From: Croceibacterium soli
GTDB taxonomy: Bacteria > Pseudomonadota > Alphaproteobacteria > Sphingomonadales > Sphingomonadaceae
Length of the DNA: 64,000 bases
Assembly: GCF_009828065.1 (NCBI RefSeq)
Contig: NZ_WTYK01000008.1
Span: 99,572-163,571, forward strand
Direction of reading: 5' to 3'
In this document: positions 17,946 to 27,637 of the stretch, piece after piece
Layout: every line of letters starts with the position of its first letter
Position numbering within the stretch: the stretch's first letter is position 1
The notes under the pieces: generated by a model
Database searches by the model: none
Told to the model about the DNA's origin: nothing
Seen by the model: the letters and a program-made list of their open reading frames with translations, nothing else
Made by a program: the position numbers and the translations under genes

Positions 17946-18129
17946 TTCCCTGGGCTACCTCCGTGGAACACTCCGGCCAAGCATATAAAAGCATTGAAGA
18001 TCGAAGTATTTTCCTTCGGTCAATAAACCATATCGATGGCTGGATCGCGGTCTGCAGGGTTGCCATTCGGCAGAGTTCCCTTACATACGCCATCCCAAGC
18101 CGAAAGGCGCAACGATAAGGGAGCCTCAG

Positions 18130-18159
18130 TAGTTCGGTTAACGAACTATGTTGTATAGT
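18130..18159. promoter_or_regulatory. Double palindrome and -10 element upstream of ectA (candidate EctR operator)
   Basis: TAGTTCG-GTTAA-CGAACTA (18130-18148) is a perfect 7+5+7 inverted repeat. It overlaps a second one, ACTAT-GTTGT-ATAGT (18145-18159), whose right end supplies a -10-like TATAGT (18154-18159). No good -35 is seen at the matching distance, as expected for a controlled promoter. A transcript starting near 18166 would exclude the GTG at 18158 and favour the ATG at 18194 as the ectA start. Dimeric MarR proteins bind palindromes of this size. Binding by EctR is inferred. Confidence 0.65.
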
Positions 18160-18193
18160 GATTTTGAACCAATCGACGCTCAAGCCCGATTCA

Positions 18194-18724
18194 ATGGAAT
18201 GCGCAGGCACGGAGAGTCTTACGCTCCGGATGCCCAGCGCGGAGGATGGCCCCGCAATCTCTCGGCTGATCGCATCCTCCCCGCCCCTCGATACCAACTC
18301 GGCCTACTGCAATCTGCTGCAGTGCACGGACTTCCGCGAGACTTGCGTCGTCGCAGAGCGCGATGGCGAGGCTCTCGGCTGGATATCCGCATATCGCCCG
18401 CCGGCGACGCCGGATCGGCTGTTCGTCTGGCAAGTGGCCGTCCATTCCGCGGCGCGCGGAGAAGGACTGGCGCTCAAGATGCTGGAAGCGCTGATCGCCC
18501 GGCCTGCCGCCGCTGACGCCACCATGCTCACCACGACCATCACGGAGGACAACCAAGCCTCCTGGGGCCTGTTCGAGGCGTTCGCGCGCCGCAACGGCGC
18601 GACCCTGACCAGGGCGCCGCGCTTCGAGCAGGACGCGCACTTCGCCGGCGCGCACGCCACCGAATGGGAAGCTCGCATCTTCCCCCTCCCCACCTTTCGA
18701 ACCGAAACGGAGACCCACTCATGA
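18194..18724 (+). CDS. ectA: L-2,4-diaminobutyrate N-acetyltransferase
   Basis: 176 residues, GNAT fold. EctA acetylates the gamma-amino group of L-2,4-diaminobutyrate with acetyl-CoA. Family landmarks: SLTLRMPSAEDGPAI, the EctA-specific SSPPLDTNSAYCNLLQCTDF, acetyl-CoA-binding VAVHSAARGEGLALKML and TTITEDNQASWGLFEAF. I chose the ATG at 18194 because the longer GTG start (18158) would lie on the predicted -10 element. Its stop overlaps the ectB start by 4 nt (ATGA). Confidence 0.96.
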   Translation: MECAGTESLTLRMPSAEDGPAISRLIASSPPLDTNSAYCNLLQCTDFRETCVVAERDGEALGWISAYRPPATPDRLFVWQVAVHSAARGEGLALKMLEALIARPAAADATMLTTTITEDNQASWGLFEAFARRNGATLTRAPRFEQDAHFAGAHATEWEARIFPLPTFRTETETHS

Positions 18725-20028
18725 GTTTCACGCCGCGACCCAGCAAGACAGCGCCCGACACCGCAATCTACGACCGCCGCGAATCCGGCGTGCGCACGTA
18801 TTCGCGCTCGCTGCCCCGGCAGTTCGACAAAGCCGAGGGCGTCTGGCTGCACGACGTCAACGGCGGCCGCTATCTCGATTTCCTCTCCGGCTGCTCCTCG
18901 CTCAATTACGGGCACAATCATCCCGTCCTGAAGCAGGCGCTGCTCGACTATATCGGTGCGGATGGAATCGCCCACGGCCTGGATCTCCATACCAGTGCCA
19001 AGCAGTCGTTCCTCGAAGCGCTCGAAGAGGTGATCCTGGCGCCGCGCGGACTGGATTACCGGGCGATGTTCACCGGCCCGACCGGAACCAACGCGGTCGA
19101 GGCGGCGATCAAGCTGGCGCGCAAGGTCACCGGGCGCGAGCTCGTCGTGGCTTTCACCAACGGGTTCCATGGCATGACGCTGGGTGCGCTGGCCTGCACC
19201 GGCAACGCCGGCAAGCGCAGCGGGGCCGGCGTGCCCCTGTCGCACGTGGCCCACGAGCCGTTCGACGGCTACTACGGTCCGGACGTGGACACGGCGGCGC
19301 TGCTGGACCAGCGGCTGTCCGACCCTTCGAGCGGCCTCGATGCGCCTGCCGCCATCCTGGTCGAAACCGTCCAAGGCGAAGGCGGCCTCAACGCCGCCTC
19401 CCCGGAGTGGCTGCGGGCGATCGCAGCGATTGCCCGGAAGCACGGCGCCCTGCTGATCGTGGACGACATCCAGGCCGGTTGCGGCCGCACCGGCGGTTTC
19501 TTCAGCTTCGAAGGATTGGGCTTCACGCCGGACATCGTCACCCTGGCCAAGTCGCTTTCGGGGATGGGCCTGCCATTCGCGCTCACGCTCTTCCGCCCGG
19601 AGCTCGACATCTGGTCTCCGGGTGAGCACAACGGGACCTTCCGGGGCAACAACCACGCATTCGTGACCGCAGCGGCCAGCCTCCGGCATTTCTGGGCCGA
19701 TGATGGATTCCAGGATCGCATCGCCCGCCTCGGGAACTTGCTGGAGCAGCGGCTCGAGCAGATGGCCGAAGAGCACGGCCTCTCGACCCGCGGCCGCGGT
19801 ATGATGCGCGGCATCGACGTGGGCTCCGGCGAAACCGCGTCCGCCATCACCCAGGCCTGCTTCGAGAAGGGCCTGATCATCGAAACGAGCGGCTCGCACG
19901 ACGAAATCGTCAAGGTGCTGGCCCCGCTGGTGATCGACGAGGCGCTGCTCGGCGCCGGTCTCGACATCCTCGAACAGTCGATCAGCACCGAACTGGCGCC
20001 GGCAGCAAGCCTGTCGGCCGCCGCCTGA
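18721..20028 (+). CDS. ectB: Diaminobutyrate-2-oxoglutarate transaminase
   Basis: 435 residues, PLP fold-type I, class III aminotransferase. EctB converts aspartate-beta-semialdehyde with glutamate to L-2,4-diaminobutyrate, the first committed ectoine step. Visible: N-terminal [15 protein letters not shown] typical of EctB, PLP phosphate region [17 protein letters not shown], Asp249 of [12 protein letters not shown] and the Schiff-base Lys277 in [10 protein letters not shown]. Length and start (overlap with ectA) fit the family. Cytoplasmic. Confidence 0.98.
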   Translation: MSFTPRPSKTAPDTAIYDRRESGVRTYSRSLPRQFDKAEGVWLHDVNGGRYLDFLSGCSSLNYGHNHPVLKQALLDYIGADGIAHGLDLHTSAKQSFLEALEEVILAPRGLDYRAMFTGPTGTNAVEAAIKLARKVTGRELVVAFTNGFHGMTLGALACTGNAGKRSGAGVPLSHVAHEPFDGYYGPDVDTAALLDQRLSDPSSGLDAPAAILVETVQGEGGLNAASPEWLRAIAAIARKHGALLIVDDIQAGCGRTGGFFSFEGLGFTPDIVTLAKSLSGMGLPFALTLFRPELDIWSPGEHNGTFRGNNHAFVTAAASLRHFWADDGFQDRIARLGNLLEQRLEQMAEEHGLSTRGRGMMRGIDVGSGETASAITQACFEKGLIIETSGSHDEIVKVLAPLVIDEALLGAGLDILEQSISTELAPAASLSAAA

Positions 20029-20042
20029 CCAGGAGAAAAGAC

Positions 20043-20453
20043 ATGATCATACGCAAGCTCAAGGACATTCGCGCCACCGATCGCAACGTCAAATCGGAAG
20101 GTTGGGAAAGCGCCCGCATGCTCCTGGCGGGGGACGGGATGGGCTTCTCGTTCCACGTCACCACCCTGTACGCCGGCAGCGAGCTCAAGATGCACTACAA
20201 GAACCATCTCGAAGCGGTGCTGGTGCTGAAGGGCACCGGTACGATCGAAGATCTCGCGACCGGGGAAGTCCACCGGCTGAAGGCCGGCATGCTCTACGCG
20301 CTCAACGAGAACGACCGGCACATCGTCCGGCCCGAGACCGAGATGCTCACCGCGTGCGTGTTCAATCCGCCGGTGACCGGAAACGAGGTTCACGACGAAA
20401 GCGGCGCCTATCCGGCCGAAGAGCAGCTGCGCCAAGCCGTGCCCGCCGAATAA
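20043..20453 (+). CDS. ectC: Ectoine synthase
   Basis: 136 residues, a small cupin that cyclises N-gamma-acetyl-diaminobutyrate to ectoine with an Fe(II) centre. Residues reported as metal ligands in characterised EctC are present at the same numbers: Glu57 (HLEAVL), Tyr85 (MLYAL) and His93 (DRHIVRP). The start MIIRKLKDI is typical. AGGAG lies 8-9 nt before the ATG, and the gap to ectB is only 14 nt. Confidence 0.98.
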   Translation: MIIRKLKDIRATDRNVKSEGWESARMLLAGDGMGFSFHVTTLYAGSELKMHYKNHLEAVLVLKGTGTIEDLATGEVHRLKAGMLYALNENDRHIVRPETEMLTACVFNPPVTGNEVHDESGAYPAEEQLRQAVPAE

Positions 20454-20472
20454 CCCGACCGAGAGGAATTCC

Positions 20473-21387
20473 ATGCAGGACGTCTATCCATCCCGCTGTG
20501 CCGCCGAGCCTGAACTGCTGCCGCGCCAGGACCCGGTGGTTCATGGCGAATGGCGGCCGGATGCCCCGCTCACGCGCGCCCAGACCGAGCAGTTCGAGCG
20601 CAACGGCTACCTGGTGATCGAGAATGCGTTCGATCCAGCCGAACTGGAAGCGCTGCAGAACGCCACGGGCCGGCTGCTGGCCGACCCGTCGTCGCTGGAC
20701 AGGGAGACGATCATCACCGAGCGCGGCAGCGACGAGATCCGCTCCATTTTCGCCATTCATGAGCAGAGCCGCGTCATGGCCCGGCTGGCAGCCGACGAAC
20801 GGCTGGCCGGAGTGGCCTCGTTCCTGCTCGGCGACGATGTCTACGTTCACCAGTCGCGGCTCAACTACAAGCCGGGCTTCAAGGGGAAGGAGTTCTTCTG
20901 GCACTCCGACTTCGAAACCTGGCACACGGAAGACGGCATGCCCCGGATGCGCGCGTTGTCGATGTCCGTCCTGCTCGCCGCGAACACCCCGCATAACGGG
21001 CCGCTGATGGTCATGCCGGGGTCGCACCGGACTTATGTGACCTGCGTAGGCGAGACGCCGGAAGACCACTACCGCATGTCGCTGAAGAAGCAGGAATACG
21101 GCGTTCCCGACGAGCTCAGCCTCGCCACGCTGGCTCAGCAGCACGGCATCGACGCGCCGACCGGGCCGCCGGGAACGGTGATCCTGTTCGACTGCAACCT
21201 GATGCACGGCTCCAACGGAAACATCACGCCCTTCCCGCGGGCGAACGCCTTCCTGGTCTACAACGCCATGTCGAACCGCCTGCAGAAGCCTTTCGCGGCG
21301 GACAAGCCCCGGCCGCAGTTCATTGCCGACCGGACCTTCCAGCCGGTGGCGATCCGGTCCCCCGCGCTGCTCGAGGAGGCGGCATGA
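20473..21387 (+). CDS. ectD: Ectoine 5-hydroxylase
   Basis: 304 residues. EctD is a 2-oxoglutarate/Fe(II) dioxygenase making 5-hydroxyectoine. The diagnostic consensus is intact: FFWHSDFETWHTEDGMPRMR with iron ligands His144 and Asp146, NGPLMVMPGSH, and distal His245 (LMHGSNGN). The gene therefore predicts production of hydroxyectoine, not only ectoine. GAGAGG precedes the ATG. Its stop overlaps the aspartokinase start by 4 nt. Confidence 0.98.
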   Translation: MQDVYPSRCAAEPELLPRQDPVVHGEWRPDAPLTRAQTEQFERNGYLVIENAFDPAELEALQNATGRLLADPSSLDRETIITERGSDEIRSIFAIHEQSRVMARLAADERLAGVASFLLGDDVYVHQSRLNYKPGFKGKEFFWHSDFETWHTEDGMPRMRALSMSVLLAANTPHNGPLMVMPGSHRTYVTCVGETPEDHYRMSLKKQEYGVPDELSLATLAQQHGIDAPTGPPGTVILFDCNLMHGSNGNITPFPRANAFLVYNAMSNRLQKPFAADKPRPQFIADRTFQPVAIRSPALLEEAA

Positions 21388-22820
21388 TGACCCAGCACAG
21401 CGTCGAGAAAATCGGCGGCACGTCGATGGCGGCGACCTCCACCCTGTTCGACAACGTCCTGATCGCCGGACGCTCCGGAGCGGAACTGTACGGCCGCATC
21501 TTCGTCGTTTCCGCCTACGCCGGGATGACGGACCTGCTGCTGGAGCACAAGAAGAGCGGCGAACCCGGCCTCTATGCCCACTTCGCTCGCGGCGATGCCG
21601 CCTGGCGCGATGCTCTTGATCGAGTGAGCGGGGCGATGCGCGAGCGCAACGCGCAAATGTTCGTTCGTCCCGAAAGCCGCGAGGAAGCGGACCGCTTCGT
21701 GCACGAACGTGCCGAATCTCTCCGGAGATGTCTCGACGATCTCGACCGACTGCGCGCGCACGGCCGGTTTTCGCTGAAGGATCAGCTGATCACCGTGCGC
21801 GAGATGCTCGCCGGGTTCGGTGAGGCACACAGCGCTCACTCCACCGCGGTCCTGCTGCGTGACCGGGGCGTCAATGCCGTGTTCGTCGATCTTACGGTGT
21901 GGAGCGAAGACGATCGCGTGAGCCTGGATCAACGCATCCGTGACGCGCTCGAGCCGATCGACCTCGCCACGCAGATGCCGATCGTCACCGGCTACGCCGG
22001 TTGCGAGGGCGGCATGGTGCGGCGCTATGCGCGCGGCTACTCGGAGATGACCTTCTCCAGACTGGCAGTCGTGACCGGCGCCAGCCGCGCGATCATCCAC
22101 AAGGAATTCCATCTCTCCAGCGCCGATCCGAAGCTGGTTGGCGGTGAGCGGGCGCGGAAGATCGGGCGGACCAACTACGATGTGGCGGACCAGCTCGCCA
22201 ACCTCGGCATGGAAGCGATCCACCCGCGCGCCGGCCGGGGGCTCCGCCAATCCGAGATCCCTCTGTGCGTCAGAAACACCTTCGACCGCGACGACGAGGG
22301 AACGCTGATCTGCGGCGATTACCGGTCGGACGAGCCGAGGGTCGAGATCGTCACCGGTGTGCAGGAACTGCACGCGTTGCAGTTCTTCGAGCAGGACATG
22401 GTGGGGGAGAAGGGCTACGACAGCCGCATCCTCGAGGTGCTCGACCGGCGGGGCGCGTGGATCGTCAGCAAGGCCTCCAACGCCAACACCATCACGCACT
22501 ACCTCTCCGGCAGTTCGGAAACAGTCGCGAAGGCGGTCTCCGATCTCGAGGAAGCGTTTCCGGGTGCGATCGTGACGACCCGTCCCTGCGCGATGGCGGC
22601 CGTGATCGGCAGCGACATCTCGGCGCCTGGCCTGGTCTCGCGCGCTCTGGACGCTCTGGAGCAAGCGGACATCGCGGTCCTCGCGCTCCAGCATCAGATT
22701 CGTAACGTCGACGTCCAGTTCGTGATCGAGCGAGAGGACTTCGAGCGCGCCGTCCGCACGCTTCATGCCGCACTGGTAGAGGACAGCACGGCTGGTCTGC
22801 GCCGACGTGCGGCCGCCTGA
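21384..22820 (+). CDS. ask: Ectoine-cluster aspartate kinase
   Basis: 478 residues. Aspartate kinases phosphorylate L-aspartate on the way to aspartate-semialdehyde, the EctB substrate. The Ask_Ect subclass is found in ect operons and is thought to be less feedback-inhibited than housekeeping LysC. Visible: N-terminal VEKIGGTSMAAT (KxGGTS), PIVTGYAGCEGGMV, TFSRLAVVTGA, and two C-terminal ACT-like repeats (about 335-465, with KASNANTITHYLSG). Co-translated with ectD through an ATGA overlap. Confidence 0.96.
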   Translation: MMTQHSVEKIGGTSMAATSTLFDNVLIAGRSGAELYGRIFVVSAYAGMTDLLLEHKKSGEPGLYAHFARGDAAWRDALDRVSGAMRERNAQMFVRPESREEADRFVHERAESLRRCLDDLDRLRAHGRFSLKDQLITVREMLAGFGEAHSAHSTAVLLRDRGVNAVFVDLTVWSEDDRVSLDQRIRDALEPIDLATQMPIVTGYAGCEGGMVRRYARGYSEMTFSRLAVVTGASRAIIHKEFHLSSADPKLVGGERARKIGRTNYDVADQLANLGMEAIHPRAGRGLRQSEIPLCVRNTFDRDDEGTLICGDYRSDEPRVEIVTGVQELHALQFFEQDMVGEKGYDSRILEVLDRRGAWIVSKASNANTITHYLSGSSETVAKAVSDLEEAFPGAIVTTRPCAMAAVIGSDISAPGLVSRALDALEQADIAVLALQHQIRNVDVQFVIEREDFERAVRTLHAALVEDSTAGLRRRAAA

Positions 22821-22823
22821 GGG

Positions 22824-22839
22824 CCCGGAACCTTCCGGG
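22824..22839. other. Small hairpin between ask and the MFS gene
   Basis: CCCGGAA-CC-TTCCGGG forms a 7-bp stem directly after the ask stop codon. There is no T-run, so it is not a normal intrinsic terminator. It could lower read-through or mRNA decay between the ect genes and the transporter pair 39 nt downstream. Confidence 0.4.
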
Positions 22840-22859
22840 GGCAGGCTTGCTTTCCCAAC

Positions 22860-24101
22860 GTGCTGAGCGCCGTTTCCTCCGTACGCAGCCTGCTGCTCGC
22901 CATCTTCATGCTGATGTCGGGCGCCGGGTTCATGGCCACGCTTCTGGGCGTGCGGCTGGAGCGAGCGGGGAGCAGCGCCCTGACGGTCGGGATCGTCGGC
23001 ACCGCCTATTTCCTGGGCCTGGTGCTGGGTTCGACCAAGGCCGGGCTGCTGGTGGCGCGGGTCGGCCACATCCGGGCATTCGCGGCATTCGTCTCGCTCT
23101 TTTCCGCCAGCACGCTCAGCTACGCTCTCTTCCGCGACCCGATCTTCTGGGCGAGCCTGCGGCTGATCGACGGGCTGTGCGTGGCCGGGGTTTACGTATG
23201 CCTGGAAAGCTGGCTCAACGAACGGGCGCAGGAGGGCTCCCGAGGATCTGTCCTGGCCGCCTACATGATCGCCCTCTACCTCGGTCAGGCCGCGGGCCAG
23301 TTCCTCCTCAACATCAGTGATGTGAAGCCGTCGCTGCCGTTCATCGCCGCGTCGATCCTGATCTCGGTCTCCGCCATTCCGATCGCCCTCACGCGGATTG
23401 ACGCGCCGTCGCTGCCGAGCAGCGAAACATTGTCGATGCGGGCGCTCTACGCGATCTCTCCGCTCGGAGTGGTCGGCGCGGCGTTGACCGGCGCCATGCT
23501 CGGCGCCTTCTACTCGCTCGGGGCCGTCTACGCCCGCCGCCTTGGGATGGAGTTGTCCTTGATCGCCGTGTTCATGAGCACAGTGATCTTCGGCGGCGTG
23601 GCCTTGCAATGGCCGCTCGGCATCTTGTCCGACCGCTTCGACCGGCGGCGCGTGATCGTGATCGCCTTCGCCGGAACCCTGCTGGCCGGGCTGGCCACGG
23701 CGCTGACGCGGGAGCCGGGCCTTCCACTGCTGGCTTTCGGCGCGCTGTTCGGCGGGTTGAGCTTCGCGCTCTACCCCCTCTGCGTGGCGCACGCCAACGA
23801 CCACCTTCTGCCTGACCAGAGGGTGGCGGCGAGCGGCGGGCTCGTCCTTACATACTCGGCGGGAGCTGCAGCCGGCCCGCTCGTGGCGGCAGTGTTCATG
23901 ACCGCGGCGGGCACGGCGGGCCTGTTCCTGTTCATCTCCACATGCGCCGGCGCTGCCCTGCTCTTCGGGATCTGGCGGCAGGCTCTTACGCCTCCCGTGC
24001 CGGCCGAGCAGCAGCAAACTTATCAGATCCTGCCGCGGACGACGCCTGTTTCCGCGGCGCTCGACCCATTGGCGCCCAACGATCCGGAGGAGGTCCCATG
24101 A
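22860..24101 (+). CDS. MFS transporter (YcaD-like) in the ectoine operon
   Basis: 413 residues, 12 predicted membrane helices, no signal peptide. Motifs LGSTKAGLLVARVGHIRAF after TM2 and GILSDRFDRRRVIVIA after TM8 are MFS loop signatures; the closest type I recognise is the YcaD/arabinose-efflux-like group. The GTG start at 22860 is 39 nt after ask and the stop overlaps the next transporter gene (ATGA), so it probably belongs to the ect transcript. The substrate is not evident; export or uptake of ectoines is a reasonable hypothesis from position. Confidence 0.85.
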   Translation: MLSAVSSVRSLLLAIFMLMSGAGFMATLLGVRLERAGSSALTVGIVGTAYFLGLVLGSTKAGLLVARVGHIRAFAAFVSLFSASTLSYALFRDPIFWASLRLIDGLCVAGVYVCLESWLNERAQEGSRGSVLAAYMIALYLGQAAGQFLLNISDVKPSLPFIAASILISVSAIPIALTRIDAPSLPSSETLSMRALYAISPLGVVGAALTGAMLGAFYSLGAVYARRLGMELSLIAVFMSTVIFGGVALQWPLGILSDRFDRRRVIVIAFAGTLLAGLATALTREPGLPLLAFGALFGGLSFALYPLCVAHANDHLLPDQRVAASGGLVLTYSAGAAAGPLVAAVFMTAAGTAGLFLFISTCAGAALLFGIWRQALTPPVPAEQQQTYQILPRTTPVSAALDPLAPNDPEEVP

Positions 24102-25447
24102 CCGACCATACCCATCACGACCTCGTCGGCGGCGATGTGCCGATGGGCCATCCGGAAGCCGTCCCCAAATCGGTCATCCGGCGGGCCATCGCCGCCTCCG
24201 CGCTCGGCAATGCGACCGAGTGGTTCGATTACGGCATCTATGCCTACGGCGTCGTCTATCTGTCGGCCGCCCTGTTTCCCGGCGACACGGCGGAGGCGAC
24301 CCTGTTCGCGCTAGCGACGTTCGCGATCTCCTTCCTGGTCCGCCCGCTCGGCGGCCTGTTCTGGGGCCCGCTGGGCGACCGCTACGGGCGCAAGACGATC
24401 CTGGCCTACACGATCATCCTGATGTCGGCGGCGACCGTCTGCGTGGGGCTGATCCCATCGTACGACGACATCGGCTTCTGGGCACCGGCCCTGCTGGTCC
24501 TGCTGCGCATGATCCAGGGCTTCTCGACCGGCGGCGAGTATGGCGGCGCGGCGACCTTCATGGCCGAATATTCGCCCGACGACCGGCGCGGCTTCTACGG
24601 CAGTTTCCTGGAGTTCGGCACGCTGGCCGGCTTCTCTTTCGGCGCCCTGCTGATGCTCGGTTTCTCGCTGCTGCTGGGCGAGCAGGCGATGTACGACTGG
24701 GCCTGGCGCATTCCCTTCTTCGTCGCCGGGCCGATGGGGCTTGTCGGAATGTATCTGCGGTCGCGGATGGAAGACACGCCGATCTTCCGCGAGATCGAGG
24801 CCCATCACGAGACGGAGCCCGCCGCCTCGACCGAGCTGCGCCACCTTCTCACCCGCTACTGGCGTCCGCTCGTGACCATGGGCGGTCTCGTGATCGCGCT
24901 GAACGTCGTCAACTACACGCTGCTCAGCTATATGCCGACCTACCTGCAGAGAAGGCTGAGCCTTTCCGCCGACGATGCGCTGATCGTGCCGATCATCGGC
25001 ATGCTGTTCATGATGCTGTTCGTGCCCCTCGCCGGGCGGCTGTCCGACAAGGTGGGCAGGAAGCCCCTCTGGTGGTTCTCGCTGGTCGGGCTCTTCGTCG
25101 GCGCAGTGCCGCTTTACCTGCTTATGGCCGGGAGCTTCGCCGGCGCTGTCGCCGGTTTTGCCCTGCTCGGCCTGCTCTACGTCCCGCAGTTGGCGACGAT
25201 CTCCGCGACCTTTCCGGCCATGTTCCCGACCCACGTTCGTTTCGCCGGCTTCGCGATATCCTACAACGTGTCCACCTCGCTGTTCGGCGGCACGGCGCCG
25301 GCGTTCAACAGCTGGCTGATCGGAAAGACGGGCGACGAGTTGATGCCGGCATACGTCATGATGGCCGCCTGCGCGGTCGGGATGGTGGCACTGCGCTTCA
25401 CTGCCGAAACCGCCGGCAAGTCGCTGCGCGGCACCGAAACGCCGTGA
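24098..25447 (+). CDS. MFS metabolite/H+ symporter, ProP-like
   Basis: 449 residues from the ATG at 24098, which overlaps the preceding stop. Metabolite:H+ symporter (MHS) features: SALGNATEWFDYGIYAYG in TM1, GPLGDRYGRKTILAY in loop 2-3, RMIQGFSTGGEYGGAATFMAEY in TM4, and AGRLSDKVGRKPLWW in loop 8-9. ProP-type symporters take up proline, betaines and ectoine with protons under high osmolarity. In this operon a role in compatible-solute uptake is likely. It lacks the long C-terminal coiled coil of E. coli ProP, so osmosensing would differ. Confidence 0.9.
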   Translation: MTDHTHHDLVGGDVPMGHPEAVPKSVIRRAIAASALGNATEWFDYGIYAYGVVYLSAALFPGDTAEATLFALATFAISFLVRPLGGLFWGPLGDRYGRKTILAYTIILMSAATVCVGLIPSYDDIGFWAPALLVLLRMIQGFSTGGEYGGAATFMAEYSPDDRRGFYGSFLEFGTLAGFSFGALLMLGFSLLLGEQAMYDWAWRIPFFVAGPMGLVGMYLRSRMEDTPIFREIEAHHETEPAASTELRHLLTRYWRPLVTMGGLVIALNVVNYTLLSYMPTYLQRRLSLSADDALIVPIIGMLFMMLFVPLAGRLSDKVGRKPLWWFSLVGLFVGAVPLYLLMAGSFAGAVAGFALLGLLYVPQLATISATFPAMFPTHVRFAGFAISYNVSTSLFGGTAPAFNSWLIGKTGDELMPAYVMMAACAVGMVALRFTAETAGKSLRGTETP

Positions 25448-25505
25448 TATCGCGACGTGCAGCGCTCGCCCAGCGCGCAAGCTGGGGGAACCGCCCTGCC
25501 ATGAC

Positions 25506-27494
25506 TCACGCGAGCCGGCGCTTGTGACGGAAACGGGCGTAACCGTTTAGCAGATCGTTGATCAGTTGATCGCGTGTGAAGCCGGTGACGTCGTGGGGCT
25601 GCTCCCCTTCGGAGCTGTGCGCCATCGCGCGGAAATGCCGCGGGGCACTGTCCTTCGCCTTGTGCGGTTCCGACCAGACGAAGCTCGGCAGAAGAAAGCC
25701 GCGCGAGCGGATCACGTAGCAGAATTCCCCCCGCTCTCCGTGCGGTATCCTGAGCGAGAGGCAATCGCCCTTCTCGGTCAGTTCCGACTCGAACCCGCTC
25801 TCCCGGATTTGCGTCGCCACGGCCTCAAGCGCAGGCCGCGCCGTGCCGAGGAGGTAACGAGTCATTTCCTCTTGTCCGAAATAATGCAGGATCGACGTAA
25901 GGCGCTGCTGCCAGCTGAGCTCCGGATCGGGCGCAGCGATCCCCACTGCGGCCAGGTCGATCGTCGAGCCTGTGGCTTCCATCTGCAGCGCCCGGAAAAG
26001 ACCGAAAGCGATGAAGATCAGCGCTACGGCAAACGGCAGCGCACTCGCGATGACCGCGGTCTGCAGTGATTCCAGGCCACCTGCCAACAGGAGGACCGCC
26101 GCCACGCCTCCGGCGCAAACGGCCCAGAAGACGCGCTGCCAGACCGGCGGGTTCTCCGCTCCGCTCGATGTAATCATGTCGATCACCAGCGCGCCCGAGT
26201 CGGCGGAGGTCACAAAGAAGGTGATGACGAGCAGCGTCGCCACGAATGAGGTAATCGTACCCAGCGGCAGGGCCGCCAAAGTGGCGAACAATGCGCCTGG
26301 CAGATCGTTGACGGCGGTTTCTGCGATCGGAGCCACGCCTCTCATGTCGAGCGAGATCGCCGTGTTGCCGAACACCGTCATCCACAGGAAGCTAAACAGC
26401 ACCGGCACCAACAGGACGCCGCTGACGAATTCGCGGATGGTCCGGCCGCGCGAGATCCGCGCGATGAACATTCCCACAAACGGCGACCAAGCAATCCACC
26501 AGCCCCAGTAGAACAGCGTCCAGTCGCCCAGCCACGGGTTCGGTTCGTAGGCGTAGAGCCGGAAGGTGCGGTCGATGAGCGAGTTGAGGTAGCTGCCGAT
26601 GTTCTGCAGGTAAGCATCGAGCAGGAAGATCGTCGATCCCACGAACAGGACGAAGCCGAGCAGGAGGACAGCCAGAATGATGTTGAGCTCCGACAGGCGC
26701 TTCACCCCCCGGTCGAGGCCCAACATCACCGAAATGGTGGCGATCGCCGTGATCGAAGCGATCAGGATCAACTGCACCCCGGTCGATACCGGCACTCCGA
26801 ACAGGTGAGCGAAGCCGGCGTTGACCTGCAAGGCGCCGATCCCGAGCGAAGTGGCGACGCCGAACATCGTGCCGATCACCGCGAAGATATCGATCGCGTG
26901 CCCGATCGGTCCGTAGATGCGCTTCCCGATCAGCGGGTAGAGCGGCGAGCGAAGCGCCAGCGGCAGCCCGCGCCGGAACGAGAAATACGCCAGCGACAGG
27001 CCGACAAGGGCGTAGATCGCCCAAGGGTGCAGGCCCCAATGAAGAAATGTGAGCACCATCGCCTGGCGGGCGGCTGCGATCGTTCCGCCCTCTCCAACGG
27101 GCGGCGAGGCATAGTGCTGGATCGGCTCGGCCACGCCGAAGAAGACCAGCCCGATGCCCATCCCGGCGCTGAACAGCATCGCGAACCAGGAGAGGTAGCT
27201 GTACTCGGGCTCGCTCTCGTCAGGGCCCAGTTTGACGTCCCCATGCTTGCTGAGCATCAGGAACACCACGAACACGAGGAAACCCGCGACCGAGGCGACA
27301 TAGAACCACCCGAAATCGCGAATTATCAGCGACTGGACACGGGCGAAGACCACTCCGGCTTCCCGGGCGAACGCAGCCCCCAGGATCGCGAAAGCGAGGA
27401 TCAGCCCGGCCGAGACGAAAAAGACCGGCGGGTTCACCTTCATCCGCCCACTGTCCGTCATCGGAGCGGCCTCCTTCAGGACAGAATCGGACAA
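25506..27494 (-). CDS. BCCT-family betaine/choline-type transporter
   Basis: 662 residues. BCCT carriers import choline, glycine betaine or ectoines coupled to Na+ or H+. Twelve membrane helices (about 22-500) with the signature WTLFYWGWWIAWSPFVGMFIARISRGRTIREF and GMGIGLVFFGVAEP; a ~150-residue soluble C-terminal domain follows, as in BetT-type members, where it senses osmolarity. It is convergent with the ect-transporter operon (58-nt gap), closing an osmoadaptation block. The exact substrate cannot be read from the sequence. Confidence 0.94.
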   Translation of the reverse strand: MSDSVLKEAAPMTDSGRMKVNPPVFFVSAGLILAFAILGAAFAREAGVVFARVQSLIIRDFGWFYVASVAGFLVFVVFLMLSKHGDVKLGPDESEPEYSYLSWFAMLFSAGMGIGLVFFGVAEPIQHYASPPVGEGGTIAAARQAMVLTFLHWGLHPWAIYALVGLSLAYFSFRRGLPLALRSPLYPLIGKRIYGPIGHAIDIFAVIGTMFGVATSLGIGALQVNAGFAHLFGVPVSTGVQLILIASITAIATISVMLGLDRGVKRLSELNIILAVLLLGFVLFVGSTIFLLDAYLQNIGSYLNSLIDRTFRLYAYEPNPWLGDWTLFYWGWWIAWSPFVGMFIARISRGRTIREFVSGVLLVPVLFSFLWMTVFGNTAISLDMRGVAPIAETAVNDLPGALFATLAALPLGTITSFVATLLVITFFVTSADSGALVIDMITSSGAENPPVWQRVFWAVCAGGVAAVLLLAGGLESLQTAVIASALPFAVALIFIAFGLFRALQMEATGSTIDLAAVGIAAPDPELSWQQRLTSILHYFGQEEMTRYLLGTARPALEAVATQIRESGFESELTEKGDCLSLRIPHGERGEFCYVIRSRGFLLPSFVWSEPHKAKDSAPRHFRAMAHSSEGEQPHDVTGFTRDQLINDLLNGYARFRHKRRLA

Positions 27495-27637
27495 TGGATC
27501 TCTCCTCCCTACTACAGAGTGTCAGACCAACGCGGTTGAGCGCCTGGAGTTGCAGACGCGCCGAGGGCCGCAGACCGCGCCTGCCGTTTCCGCCGGGACT
27601 TGCGACAGCCTGCGGCCGCTTGCGCAACGCGTGATCG

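Noticed and set aside
21258..24017. 919-codon open frame antisense to ask and the MFS gene
   Set aside because: Composition typical of antisense frames in high-GC DNA, no start signal, fully covered by well supported genes.
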